From positions 186,001 to 250,000 of the forward strand of contig NZ_NNRI01000017.1 of assembly GCF_002270415.1 (NCBI RefSeq): DNA of 64,000 bases, in the 5' to 3' direction. Origin of the DNA: Mesorhizobium sophorae. Lineage in GTDB: Bacteria; Pseudomonadota; Alphaproteobacteria; Rhizobiales; Rhizobiaceae. Shown here piece after piece: positions 26,101 to 33,747 of the stretch. The first letter of the stretch is position 1, and each line of letters starts with the position of its first letter. Below the pieces are notes generated by a model that had not been told where the DNA came from, did not search any database, and saw only the letters and a list, made by a program, of their open reading frames with translations. The translations under genes and the position numbers were made by a program.

Positions 26101-26274
26101 GCCGGTGCGAGCGCGCGAAAGTCGATCGGCATCACGGTCTTTTCCGGCATGCTCGCTTCGACCTGCCTGGCCATTCTTTTTGTGCCATCCTTTTTCGTCA
26201 TCCTGCAACGATTGGAGGAACGGCGCTCCGCACGCGCGAAGAAGAGCGAGGCCACCCCAACGCTCGTCAAGTAA
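23125..26274 (+). CDS. RND efflux pump, HAE1 family
   Basis: The 1049-residue product has the full length and layout of AcrB/MexB-type hydrophobe/amphiphile pumps: N-terminal MISKFFIERPVLANVIAVLI, two large periplasmic loops, and twelve membrane helices. The proton-relay motif is visible in VLAIGIVVDDAIVVVEG with its paired Asp residues in helix 4. The C-terminal half repeats the fold (GQYESWLAPISILLAAPLSL, LLIALSAKNAILIVEVAREL, with the conserved Lys). It exports drugs, bile-salt-like or plant-derived compounds using the proton gradient, with the adaptor upstream. Substrate range cannot be predicted. Confidence 0.96.
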   Translation: MISKFFIERPVLANVIAVLIVVVGIVSLFALPVAQYPDVVPPTVSVTTRYPGASARTVIDTVALPIEQQVNGVENMLYMQSFAASDGSYNLTVTFAIGTDLDLAQVLVQNRVSAAMAGLPQSVQVQGVNVQKKSTSILEIVTLTSPDGKYGSLYLSNYATISLKDEISRLPGVGNVSVFGAGQYSMRVWLDPEKMLARGLTTQDVVQALQQQSEQVTAGQIGAPPAPDDQSFQYSIEVSSRLDDPDQFGAVVVKTGSNGDMTRVRDVGRVELGAQTYGQFFNLDGQQAAGMAIFLAPGANALDVAKRVASRMEELARAFPQGIVYAIPFNTTNFVSQAINEVYKTLFEAAVLVLIVILVFLQDWRAMLVPATTVPVTIIGAFAAMAALGFSVNLSTLFAIVLAIGIVVDDAIVVVEGAAHNMERGMSSHDAAIAAMKTLFAPIIGITLVLLAVFLPAAFLPGLTGRMYAQFALVIAATALISAVNAATLKPTQCATWLRRPVPPEQRNVFARGFNAVYQRAENAYVRLIGGMVHHSAVTGVVALMIIGAAGYGMSRVATGFIPIEDQGYLLAAVQLPDGASLGRTQETLQQVSKIAKATPGVETVVTIAGLSALDNNSTLANAGVAYIILKDWDLRGKSEDLASLYATLNKNLSGMADGVVLVLPPPPIQGIGNAAGFTLQVELRDGSFDLSKLQGSVSAIVNKAETQSGIQRVSSSFRANVPQYKAEIDRDKVQALGLTTDQVFQTLAGYLGSSYVSQFNKFGRVFQIYVQADAQFRLTPEEIGRLTVRNNNGDMIPLGTVLTIEPSVGPSLISLYNLYPAASIVGVPAAGFSSGDSIKLMEEIAADTLPPGTGSDWTALSFQEKLVTNQVYLVFGMALLLVYLVLAGQYESWLAPISILLAAPLSLVGPVLVLNGLGIDNNLYVQIGLILLIALSAKNAILIVEVARELRAAGTPIVVSAIEAARARFRPILMTSFAFILGVAPLVFATGAGASARKSIGITVFSGMLASTCLAILFVPSFFVILQRLEERRSARAKKSEATPTLVK

Positions 26275-26371
26275 CGATACAATCAAAGCAGGATGGCGCG
26301 CCGGCATGCCTGTCGTCGCTCGCACTGGATATGCCAGGGACGTCAACCTTCAACGGCCCATGCGAACAGGC

Positions 26372-26725
26372 TCAGCCGACCCTGACGACAAAATGCTTCG
26401 TCACCGGTTCGATGATCTTCCAGGTTCCCTTGAAATCGGCTTCCACCACGAAGGCGTCGCCGGGGCCCACCTCGACCGCTGCGCCGCCATCGGGGGTGAT
26501 GATGATGCGGCCGGCGATCATGTGCACGAACTCGTAGTCGGTGTAGGTCGCGTGATAGGTGCCCGGCGTCGCCCGCCATGTACCCGAGATCACCTTGCCG
26601 TCCTCGGTCGTGTGCTGGACGGCGGTTTGCATGGTCGGCCTGTCTTCTACCACGATCCATCCGGCCAGATCGCCAGCGTCGGCCTTTTCGACTGCGCCGA
26701 ATTTGAGGATTGTCTCGCGTGTCAT
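26372..26725 (-). CDS. Cupin-domain protein (ureidoglycine-type cupin)
   Basis: The 117-residue product is a single small cupin of the DUF861/Cupin_3 type. Typical segments are ISGTWRATPGTYHATYTDYE, FVHMIAGRIIITPDGG, and VGPGDAFVVEADFKGTWKII; the WK.IE..TKHF ending is characteristic. The usual metal-binding His positions are mostly absent from the first motif, as in many members of this group. These proteins are often encoded beside catabolic genes and may bind or process small metabolites. It lies 103 bases after the SorC-type regulator on the same strand and may be co-transcribed with it. Confidence 0.85.
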   Translation of the reverse strand: MTRETILKFGAVEKADAGDLAGWIVVEDRPTMQTAVQHTTEDGKVISGTWRATPGTYHATYTDYEFVHMIAGRIIITPDGGAAVEVGPGDAFVVEADFKGTWKIIEPVTKHFVVRVG

Positions 26726-26828
26726 GGCTCAGGCTCCGTTTGATTGGCTCAGGCGTCAGTTGCCTGGACGGTCAGATAGCGGATGCCCCTGGCGCCGGCA
26801 ACCGGCCGGCAACACCCGGCCGACATCA

Positions 26829-27851
26829 CTAAGAAGCTTGCGCCGCATGCGCCTCGAGCATGCGCCGCGCGCTTTCCTCGTCGGTGATCAGGATCGTCGG
26901 TGCGATCAGGGTCATAGCGCCAAGCAAGGCTTCGATCTTCTCCTCGCCGCCGGAGGTCAGGATGCGGATCGGCGCCTTGCGCAGACGGTCGACATCCACC
27001 GACATCACGTGGCTGTTGACGGGATGGTCGACCAGATCGCCATTGCGGTCGAAGAAATGGAACAGAAGGTCGCCAACGGCGCCACGCGCAAGCAGGGCCT
27101 CCCGATCCGCTTCCTTTAGAAAGCCGCCGCGAGAGAAGGTGGTGGCCGAGGCGATGCCGCCGACGCTCAGCAGAACGGCATCGAGCACGTTGGCCATTTC
27201 AAAAACCTCCTGCAGGCCGCAGCGCTCGACCAGCGCGATCTTGGTCTCGACGCTGTCGACGACGGCCGGCGTCGGGATCAGATAGCCGTCGCCCTGGAAG
27301 ATTTGGGCGAAGCGCCAGGCGAACTCGGCCGGGTTGAATCGACGCACGACGCCGACACCGCCGAGCAGCGAAATGACCTTGAAGTCGGTCAGCGACTTGG
27401 CGCTGATGAAGGGCAGGCTTGAGAACAGCGTCCTGCCCCAGCCGACGCCGACGCGCATGCCGGACTTCATCGTGTCGGACAGGAAGCTGCCGGTCTTGGC
27501 GCTGATCGCCGGGGTTGGGTCGGCATTGGGGGCGGAAAGCGGCGCCACCAGCGCCTGTTGCAGCCCGAAGGTCTTTTCCAGCGCCCGCTCCAGCCGCACG
27601 ATTTCCGACAATTCGCTCTCGATGCTGATCTTCACCTCGTTGCGCGAGCGGGCGTCCGCCAGCATGCGCACGATGGTGACGCGGCCGACGCCAAGCACGT
27701 CGGCGATCTCGTTCTGCGTCATCTGCTCGACGAAATACATCCAGGCGGCGCGAATCCTGAGACGATCCGTCCGGCTTTCGCTGGCGACCTGCTCGGGCGT
27801 CTCGCTTCCACCTCGACGATCGTCGGTTTCGCTCTGTCGTCGCCTGCCCAA
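26829..27851 (-). CDS. SorC/DeoR-type sugar-responsive transcription regulator
   Basis: The 340-residue product has a helix-turn-helix at residues about 45-66 (MTQNEIADVLGVGRVTIVRM) and a SorC-type sugar-phosphate-binding domain over the rest (MRVGVGWGRTLFSSLPFIS, VISLLGGVG, GDLLFHFFDRNGDLVDHPVN). I chose the TTG at 27851 because GGGAGGGACGAAT precedes it; the longer frame to 28184 overlaps the divergent gene. SorC regulators bind sugar or polyol phosphates, so the nearby glucitol-family PTS is the obvious target. A dyad at 27919-27942 in the divergent promoter may be its own operator. The E. coli glucitol operon also has a DeoR-type repressor and GutM. Confidence 0.85.
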   Translation of the reverse strand: MGRRRQSETDDRRGGSETPEQVASESRTDRLRIRAAWMYFVEQMTQNEIADVLGVGRVTIVRMLADARSRNEVKISIESELSEIVRLERALEKTFGLQQALVAPLSAPNADPTPAISAKTGSFLSDTMKSGMRVGVGWGRTLFSSLPFISAKSLTDFKVISLLGGVGVVRRFNPAEFAWRFAQIFQGDGYLIPTPAVVDSVETKIALVERCGLQEVFEMANVLDAVLLSVGGIASATTFSRGGFLKEADREALLARGAVGDLLFHFFDRNGDLVDHPVNSHVMSVDVDRLRKAPIRILTSGGEEKIEALLGAMTLIAPTILITDEESARRMLEAHAAQAS

Positions 27852-27918
27852 ATTCGTCCCTCCCCCACGGCGATGGACGAGCGCGCCGTCGCCGATTCTG
27901 CATGCTGGTCTAGTATCG

Positions 27919-27942
27919 CCTATTGATCTACCAATCGATAGG
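27919..27942. promoter_or_regulatory. Dyad in the SorC divergent promoter (candidate operator)
   Basis: CCTATTGAT, six bases, ATCGATAGG: arms match at eight of nine positions. It lies 68 bases upstream of the regulator's TTG start and 66 bases before the divergent ATG at 28008, well placed for autoregulation. Confidence 0.45.
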
Positions 27943-28007
27943 AACAATCTAGAAGTGGCGGCTGCCTTCTGTTGGCGGCCATCCGCAGCAATTCGAGGCG
28001 ATTGGCA

Positions 28008-28805
28008 ATGCTCCGACAAATCTCCGAAGATGTCCGCGTCAATCTGAAAGACCGGTTGCGGGAAGTCCGTGAAATCATTCGCCAAAGCCGCCATGACGGC
28101 AGCGGCGACGCCAGTGTCGTGCGCGAAGCAACCAGCCATCTGCCGCCATTTCCAGGCAAAGGCATCGAAGGCCTGCTCAGCCATGCCGCAAGTGCCTTCG
28201 ACGAAGCGCTATCGATCGCCGAATCCTTTGTCCCGCATGAGCGCCCGATCAAGGTCGACGGCACCACCGTAAAAGGCCTCGCCACCTATTTCCCGACCGG
28301 GAACGAAAATCGCCAGTTGAGCGCGGAGCGCCTGTTCCGGCGCGACATGTACTATCTGACCAAGGCGGTGCTGGCCGGCCTGAACATCGACAATGCCCGC
28401 ATCCACGAAGCCGATTTTGCCGCCGTCCATGCCACGATGCGCAAGCGGCATGGCGATCTGCTGGCCGCCTTGGTCGCGCCAGGTGCTGGGCTTCCGGCGA
28501 TCGCGGCCACCTGTTCGGCGCTGCTGGTCGAGTGTCTCAACCAGCGCCCCGTCCACTTTGCCGAAACGCCGGAAACGCCGGCGATCGGTGACCGGACGCT
28601 CGACATCAACTGCCTGGCGCCGCTCGTTCTGGCCTGTGGCCTGGCAACCACCGGCAGGGACAGTTCGCCTGAGCCGGATATGTTGGAGATTGCAATCCTG
28701 GCAGCCGATATCCGCCACGACCGCATTGTGCAGGCCTGCGCCAAGGCGAGCCCGGTCGACCAACTGACACCCGTCTTCGCCACCTTGCTTGCCCATTTGC
28801 CGTAA
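28008..28805 (+). CDS. Cytoplasmic protein of unknown function beside the PTS operon
   Basis: The product from the ATG at 28008 is 265 residues; a TTG at 27972 would add 12. It has no signal peptide or membrane helix. It is largely helical, with segments such as VNLKDRLREVREIIRQSRHD, FRRDMYYLTKAVLAGLNIDN, and MRKRHGDLLAALVAPGAGLP. I do not recognise a family. It is divergent from the SorC-type regulator and convergent with the HPr-Enzyme I fusion (15 bases between stops). The position suggests a role in the same sugar pathway or its control, but no active-site motif is visible. Confidence 0.7.
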   Translation: MLRQISEDVRVNLKDRLREVREIIRQSRHDGSGDASVVREATSHLPPFPGKGIEGLLSHAASAFDEALSIAESFVPHERPIKVDGTTVKGLATYFPTGNENRQLSAERLFRRDMYYLTKAVLAGLNIDNARIHEADFAAVHATMRKRHGDLLAALVAPGAGLPAIAATCSALLVECLNQRPVHFAETPETPAIGDRTLDINCLAPLVLACGLATTGRDSSPEPDMLEIAILAADIRHDRIVQACAKASPVDQLTPVFATLLAHLP

Positions 28806-28820
28806 CGGCCCAGAACTCGG

Positions 28821-30800
28821 CTAGGCGGCACCTTCGGCCGCCATGGCCATGATCGCCTTCTTGGCACGCTGGATCGAGGCTGGGCTCATCGAGAGCTCGG
28901 TCAGCCCCATTTTGATGAATGTTGCAATGAGATCGGGCCGGCCGGCCGCTTCGCCGCACATGCCGACCATGATGCCGGCGGCGACGCCGGCTTTGGCCGT
29001 CATTTCGATCGCCGACATGACGGCCGGATTGGTGACATCGTTGAGCTTGGCCACTGTCGGGTTCAGCCGGTCGGCGGCCATGATGTACTGGGTCAGGTCA
29101 TTGGTGCCGATCGAGAAGAACGCTACCTCCTTGGCCAGCGCCGGGGCAATCAGCACGGCGGCCGGGGTCTCGATCATCACGCCGAGATCAAACGCCGCAT
29201 GCGGCACGCTTTCGGCTTTCAGCTCGGCCGCGCATTCCGCGACCAGAACCCGCGTCCGCCTGACCTCGCCAATGTCGGCCACCATCGGCAGCATCACCTT
29301 GACGTTGCCATGCACGGCCGCCCGCAGCAGCGCCCTGAGTTGGCGCTTGAAGATGTCGGGCCGGTCGAGGCACATGCGGATGCCGCGCCAGCCCAGAAAG
29401 GGGTTTTCCTCGTCGGGAAATTCGATGCCGGCGATCGGCTTGTCGCCGCCGATGTCGAGCGTGCGCACGATGACCGGGTACGGTGCAAAGGCCTTGGCCA
29501 GCGCCGCATAGGTCTCGGCCTGCATGTCTTCCGAGGGAAGGTGCATATGGCGCATGAACAGGAGCTCGGTGCGGAACAGGCCGACGCCCATCGCGCCGGC
29601 CTCCTGCGCTGCCTCGATTTCCTCCAGCGAGCCGATATTGGCGGCGACCTCGATCACCTTGCCATCGGCCAGCTTCGGCGTCACCGTCTTGAAGATGGTC
29701 AGCCCGGCGCGTTCCTGCGCCGCCGCTTCGACACGGCCGGCGAATTCGGCGCGGGTCGCCGCGTCGGGATCGACGATCACGCGGCCGCTGTTGCCATCGA
29801 GGGCCACTTCGCGCGCGCTGCGCAAGGCATTGATCTGGTCGCCGAGGCCCAGCACCGCTGGAATGCCGTGCGAGCGGGCGATGATGGCGATGTGCGAGGT
29901 GGCGCCGCCATGGCCGCACACCACCCCGCCGATGCGCTTCAGCGGCGCGCGCGCCAGGTCCCAGGCGCCAATGTCGTCGGCGATGAGGATGGCGCCTTCG
30001 GCGATGTTTTCGAGGCTGATGTCGTCCTGCCCGAGCAGCACGAGGCAGATCTGCCGCCCGACCGCATGGACGTCATCCGCCCGCGCGTTGAGATAGTGAT
30101 CATCGACCGCGCTGAAATCGGCGGCGATGGTGGAGGCGGCGGTGATGACGGCTGAAACCGCATCGTTGCCGCCCTTGATCAGGCCCTCCGCCTCACCGGT
30201 CAGGCTGTCGTCGGCAGCGATGTCCCTGAGCGCGGCGATGATGCCACGGTCTCCAGCTGACAGACTGTCCTGCGCCAGTGCCCGATCCATGCGCGCCTGG
30301 ACGGCAGCGACGGCGGCGCGGAACCTGTCGATCTCGCTGGCGACCTCCTCGACCTGCAACCTGCGGCCTTGTCCGGCGATATCAGGCGGGAAATGCGCGA
30401 AGGCCGGCCCGATGGCAAAACCTTCGCTTGCGGCCACGCCGCGCAAGCCGGTGGTTGCGGCCGAAACTGCAGGCACAGAGTCCAACGCGGCAGCGGCGTC
30501 CTGACCCGCATTGCCGGTCGGCTGTGAATCCTCGTCGTCAAGGCCCGCCTTGGGGTTTTCGAGATAGCCGATCAGCGCCTCGATGGCCTCGATGGCGTCG
30601 GCGCCGTTCGCCCGCACGGTGACTTCCTGGTTTTCCTTGACCGCCAGCAGCATCAGCTTGACCGAGCTCTTGGCGCTGACCGCCTTGCCGTCCTTGACCA
30701 GTTCGACGTCGGATTCGAAACCCTTGGCGAGCTTGACGAACCGCGTCGCGGGACGGGCGTGCAAACCTTCATGCACTCTGACGATGGTCGAGCGTTCCAT
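28821..30800 (-). CDS. HPr-Enzyme I fusion of the PTS
   Basis: The 659-residue product combines an HPr domain (residues 1-88; phospho-acceptor His14 in HEGLHARPATRFV) and a full Enzyme I, joined by an Ala/Gly/Asp-rich linker at about 95-120. Enzyme I features are visible: the phosphohistidine domain with GHGGATSHIAIIARSHGIPA, then GGDKPIAGIEFPDEENPFLG, the PEP-site GTNDLTQYIMAADRLNP, and the catalytic Cys in GMCGEAAGRP. It takes phosphate from PEP and passes it, via its own HPr, to the SrlB-type EIIA encoded just upstream. It is thus a dedicated phosphoryl donor for this transporter, unlike the nitrogen PTS of most rhizobia. I prefer the ATG at 30800; a TTG at 30845 is possible. Confidence 0.93.
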   Translation of the reverse strand: MERSTIVRVHEGLHARPATRFVKLAKGFESDVELVKDGKAVSAKSSVKLMLLAVKENQEVTVRANGADAIEAIEALIGYLENPKAGLDDEDSQPTGNAGQDAAAALDSVPAVSAATTGLRGVAASEGFAIGPAFAHFPPDIAGQGRRLQVEEVASEIDRFRAAVAAVQARMDRALAQDSLSAGDRGIIAALRDIAADDSLTGEAEGLIKGGNDAVSAVITAASTIAADFSAVDDHYLNARADDVHAVGRQICLVLLGQDDISLENIAEGAILIADDIGAWDLARAPLKRIGGVVCGHGGATSHIAIIARSHGIPAVLGLGDQINALRSAREVALDGNSGRVIVDPDAATRAEFAGRVEAAAQERAGLTIFKTVTPKLADGKVIEVAANIGSLEEIEAAQEAGAMGVGLFRTELLFMRHMHLPSEDMQAETYAALAKAFAPYPVIVRTLDIGGDKPIAGIEFPDEENPFLGWRGIRMCLDRPDIFKRQLRALLRAAVHGNVKVMLPMVADIGEVRRTRVLVAECAAELKAESVPHAAFDLGVMIETPAAVLIAPALAKEVAFFSIGTNDLTQYIMAADRLNPTVAKLNDVTNPAVMSAIEMTAKAGVAAGIMVGMCGEAAGRPDLIATFIKMGLTELSMSPASIQRAKKAIMAMAAEGAA

Positions 30801-30856
30801 GGCAAATACTCTGGTCCTGGGCACCACCGCCAACATCGGCGGCAACGCAAATACTG

Positions 30857-31237
30857 TCAGGCGGCGATGGTGATGATCGCGCCGGTCGTGAGCGCAGCCA
30901 CGAGCGCTTGCGCATCGACCTGCGAGGCGCAGATCTCGCCCGGCCGCTCGGCCTCGGCAGCGCCGTTGAACGAGATGACGACATGGCCCATTTCCAGCAC
31001 CTTGCTCCAGGCGCTGGAACCGACCGCGGTAATGGTCGCGGCAACCGGGCCAAGGGTGATCGACGCGCCCTTTTGCGGCGCGCCGTCGCTGGGTCCGTGC
31101 TCCGTCTTGTGGAGCACGGAAACCTCGGCAAGCTCCGGCGGCGAGCCATCCGCAAACAGGATGACCACGCCCCCTTCGGCAAGATCCGCCACTTCGGGTC
31201 CGATGGCAGTGACCCGTGTTCTCAACAGAACCGTCAT
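30857..31237 (-). CDS. srlB: PTS glucitol-family EIIA
   Basis: The 126-residue product matches the glucitol/sorbitol EIIA family in length. The phospho-acceptor is probably His43 in VSVLHKTEHG, and other family segments are present (GASITLGPVAATITAVGSSA, then LGHVVISFNG-like LEMGHVVISFNGAAEAERPG). It receives phosphate from the HPr-Enzyme I fusion encoded 57 bases downstream and passes it to the IIB domain of the SrlE-type protein. Family membership is clear; the actual sugar could be another polyol. A mosaic repeat separates it from the srlE gene upstream. Confidence 0.9.
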   Translation of the reverse strand: MTVLLRTRVTAIGPEVADLAEGGVVILFADGSPPELAEVSVLHKTEHGPSDGAPQKGASITLGPVAATITAVGSSAWSKVLEMGHVVISFNGAAEAERPGEICASQVDAQALVAALTTGAIITIAA

Positions 31238-31262
31238 ATGGCGAACCTCATTTCCTAACTTC

Positions 31263-31364
31263 TCTAAGAGCGATTCACTGTTTCACGAAAACGGCGAACC
31301 GCTCTATCCCTTTGTTTGGCGGAATTCCGGACGGAAGACCGTCTCACACTTTTCCTGGAACTGT
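31263..31364. repeat. Rhizobial palindromic mosaic element inside the PTS operon
   Basis: Two adjacent imperfect palindromes. At 31267-31305, AGAGCGATTCACTG pairs with CGGCGAACCGCTCT. At 31321-31352, GGAATTCCGGACGG is followed by CTTTTCCTGGAACTG. I know near-identical sequence (ending GGACGGAAAACCG...CTTTTCCTGGAATTG) as a high-copy intergenic repeat in Mesorhizobium and relatives. It fills the gap between srlE and srlB and could form an mRNA stem-loop that lowers downstream expression. Confidence 0.65.
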
Positions 31365-31365
31365 T

Positions 31366-32370
31366 TCAGAACACGATCAGGCTGACGATCCAGGCGATCA
31401 GCACCGAGACCGGGCCCATGATCTGGCGGCTGATGAGCACCGCCGGAACACCGATCTCGATCGTCTTCGGTTTGGCCTCACCGAGCGCCAGGCCGACAGG
31501 AACGAAGTCGCAGCCCACCTGGGTATTGTAGGCAAACAGCGCCGGCAGTGCCATTGCCGGCGAAATCGTGCCGTTGGCGATCTGCGGACCGATGATGGCA
31601 ACGCCGATGACCTGTGCGATGACCGCGCCTGGCCCGAGGATGGGCGACAGGAACGGCAGGCCGCAGATCGCCGAGATGATCAGCAGGCCGACAATGTTGT
31701 TGGCCAGCGGACCCATCGGCTGCGCCAGCACATCGCCGATGCCGGTGTAGAGGATCAGACCGATGAGCATGGTCACGAAGGCCATGAACGGCAGCACGTT
31801 GCGCACAACCTGGTCGATGGTACGGCGGCCGGCATTGAAGAAGATGCCGACGACACGGCCCATGACGCGGCCGATCGAGCTGATCAGGCCGATCACGCCG
31901 CCCTCGCTCGGCAGCGGTTGCGGCGCCGCCGCCGCGTTGTTATTGCCTGGATTCATCGATCCTGCTCCCCCTGCAGTGGTGACCGCTTCGGATCCGTCCG
32001 CCATCGTGATGTTGGCCGGCTTCACGCCCGAAACGTAGATGTCCTCGGTGATGAACTGGGCAAGCGGCCCAGACTGGCCGACCGGCGTCAGATTGACGGT
32101 CGGGATACGCTTGCGCGGATAGACGCCGCACCGTGCGGTGCCACCGCAATCGACGACGACAACCGCCATCTCGCTTTCGATCGGCGGCGCCTTGAAGCCG
32201 TCGACGGCTTCGGCGCCGGTCATATCGGCAATGAGCTGCGCCACCGGATGAATGCCGCCACCGGTGACGGAAACAACCTTGCTGCGCTGTTCGGTCGGCT
32301 CGATCACCAGCGGACCGCCCCAACCGGTTTTGCCCCGGGAGATTTGTACGGCTTTGTATGTCTTGGCCAT
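31366..32370 (-). CDS. srlE: PTS glucitol-family EIIB/IIC2 component
   Basis: The 334-residue product has an N-terminal cytoplasmic IIB domain (residues about 1-130) and a C-terminal membrane domain with several helices (about 180-334). The probable phospho-cysteine lies in VVVDCGGTARCGVYPRKRIP (Cys75 or Cys81). A low-complexity linker with NPGNNNAAAAPQPLP joins the halves. Membrane motifs include ICGLPFLSPILGPGAVIAQV and NTQVGCDFVPVGLALGEAKP, both typical of SrlE. It phosphorylates the polyol as it enters. It starts 16 bases after the SrlA-type gene, same operon. Confidence 0.92.
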   Translation of the reverse strand: MAKTYKAVQISRGKTGWGGPLVIEPTEQRSKVVSVTGGGIHPVAQLIADMTGAEAVDGFKAPPIESEMAVVVVDCGGTARCGVYPRKRIPTVNLTPVGQSGPLAQFITEDIYVSGVKPANITMADGSEAVTTAGGAGSMNPGNNNAAAAPQPLPSEGGVIGLISSIGRVMGRVVGIFFNAGRRTIDQVVRNVLPFMAFVTMLIGLILYTGIGDVLAQPMGPLANNIVGLLIISAICGLPFLSPILGPGAVIAQVIGVAIIGPQIANGTISPAMALPALFAYNTQVGCDFVPVGLALGEAKPKTIEIGVPAVLISRQIMGPVSVLIAWIVSLIVF

Positions 32371-32386
32371 GATGTCCTCCCCGCCC

Positions 32387-33148
32387 TTACAGCTCGACGC
32401 CCTGGCGGCGCGCCATGATGGCGGTGATGCGTTCGGTCAGCATGCCCTTGAGCAGGATGACGACGAGGCCGACGATGGCATACCAGATCGCCACCTTGAC
32501 GTGATAGCCGGCGACGACGGCGCCCTTCTTCTCCAGTTCCAGCAGCGCGACGAGAATGCCACCCCAGACGAAATACTCGCCGGGATTGATGTGCGGGAAC
32601 AGGCCGAGCGGCGGGTGCACATAGGACACGGCCGCGTCATAGAAGGCCGGCTTGTGCTTCTCTTCCAGGAACGATCCGAACGTATAGGCCATCGGATTGG
32701 TGAGGAAGAACACCGCCAGCAGCGGCAGCAGCGTGTAGCGGGTCAGCGCGATCCTGCCGGCGCCGCGCGCCAGGCCGTGCACGCGCTCTTCGCCGACCAG
32801 TTCGGTGACCGCGTAGAAGGCCGTCATCAGCACCACCAGGGTCGGAATGATGCCGGTGACGAAGCCAGCGAAGACCTCGCCGCCCTTCTGGAAGATACCG
32901 ATGAAATACTTGCCGATGGCGGTCAGCCAGCCGAGCTGCTCTTCCTGCTGGACTTCCTTCAGCTTTTCCTTGAACTGATCGACGGTGATCGGTCCGCTGT
33001 CCGCCTGTGCGAGGACAACGAGATGGTCGGAGGCATGCTCTACCGCGAGCTTGCCATGCAATGCAGCATCCGAGACCATGGCACCTGCGACATGCAGATT
33101 GTGCACGGCCATGTCGGCATGCTGCGCCAACAACGAAAATACAGACAT
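32387..33148 (-). CDS. srlA: PTS glucitol-family EIIC component, with long N-terminus
   Basis: The 253-residue product aligns with E. coli SrlA from about residue 78 (YFIGIFQKGGEVFAGFVTGI), continuing through LFPHINPGEYFVWGGILVAL, where HINPGE is highly conserved. E. coli SrlA is 187 residues; this one has about 70 extra N-terminal residues that are soluble and His/Ala/Gln-rich (MSVFSLLAQHADMAVHNLHV). The membrane part forms the substrate channel together with the IIC2 half of SrlE. The extension may be a regulatory or assembly segment; a shorter start is possible, but no better ribosome binding site is visible inside. Confidence 0.9.
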   Translation of the reverse strand: MSVFSLLAQHADMAVHNLHVAGAMVSDAALHGKLAVEHASDHLVVLAQADSGPITVDQFKEKLKEVQQEEQLGWLTAIGKYFIGIFQKGGEVFAGFVTGIIPTLVVLMTAFYAVTELVGEERVHGLARGAGRIALTRYTLLPLLAVFFLTNPMAYTFGSFLEEKHKPAFYDAAVSYVHPPLGLFPHINPGEYFVWGGILVALLELEKKGAVVAGYHVKVAIWYAIVGLVVILLKGMLTERITAIMARRQGVEL

Positions 33149-33204
33149 TTCTCCTCCTTATGCCGCCCGCCGGTTGATCCCAGTCGGTGCGCGGCGTCCT
33201 CTCT

Positions 33205-33642
33205 CTAAGCCCTTGCTACGTTCAAACCGGACAGGCCCGGCTTCTTCCCCGGCTCCGACCGTGTCTTGTCGATCTGTTCGATCGCCCGCTTCACGGCCTC
33301 GGCCACACCGGGTTCCCCCTCCCCCATGATTGCAGGGTTGGACCGGACTCGATCGAGGGGAACGCCCTCGAATTCTTCATGTCTCTTGAACTTGGTGAAC
33401 ACGGAACGGCCGCTCATCACCATCAGGCGGCGCACGACCAGGTCAGGCGTCACCACGACCAGCGCGATGGTGCCCTTGGCCAATCGACCGCGAAAATTGC
33501 CGGCTCCGACGAAGCCATCCTTGTACTGGTCGGTGACGCCCCTGAAGACATCCGAATAGTGCCGCATTTGCAGCCAAACGCCGACCGACTGCAGCGCCCA
33601 GACAATGACCAGCAGAAGCAGTCCCCACTGCCAAATCGCCAT
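33205..33642 (-). CDS. gutM: GutM-family glucitol operon activator-like protein
   Basis: The 145-residue product starts at the ATG at 33642, behind GGGAGGAGAACCGA. It has one N-terminal membrane helix (WQWGLLLLVIVWALQSVGVW) followed by a small domain with QMRHYSDVFRGVTDQ, GRLAKGTIALVVVTPD, and RRLMVMSGRSVFTKFKRHEE, as in E. coli GutM. In E. coli GutM activates the glucitol operon; how a membrane-anchored protein does so is not clear. It is the first gene of the PTS operon, 57 bases before srlA. A dyad lies upstream at 33731. Confidence 0.88.
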   Translation of the reverse strand: MAIWQWGLLLLVIVWALQSVGVWLQMRHYSDVFRGVTDQYKDGFVGAGNFRGRLAKGTIALVVVTPDLVVRRLMVMSGRSVFTKFKRHEEFEGVPLDRVRSNPAIMGEGEPGVAEAVKRAIEQIDKTRSEPGKKPGLSGLNVARA

Positions 33643-33730
33643 TCGGTTCTCCTCCCGAAGCCTGTGTTGAGCCGCACCTTGGACCGACGCGTGACAACAG
33701 CAAAGTGAGAACATTTGTTTCCGCGAATGT

Positions 33731-33747
33731 CAATATGTATGATATTG
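33731..33747. promoter_or_regulatory. Dyad upstream of the PTS operon (candidate SorC site)
   Basis: CAATAT, five bases, ATATTG, with the dyad partly extended to GTCAATAT and ATATTGGAC. It lies 89 bases upstream of the gutM start in the divergent gap with the gene at 33827. On the minus strand TTGACA overlaps it and could be a -35 element, so binding here would affect the PTS promoter. Confidence 0.45.

Noticed and set aside
29199..30155. A long plus-strand open frame (about 318 codons) opposite the HPr-Enzyme I gene
   Set aside because: It is the mirror of a clearly conserved gene, has His/Arg/Asp-rich composition typical of antisense frames in GC-rich DNA, and has no ribosome binding site.
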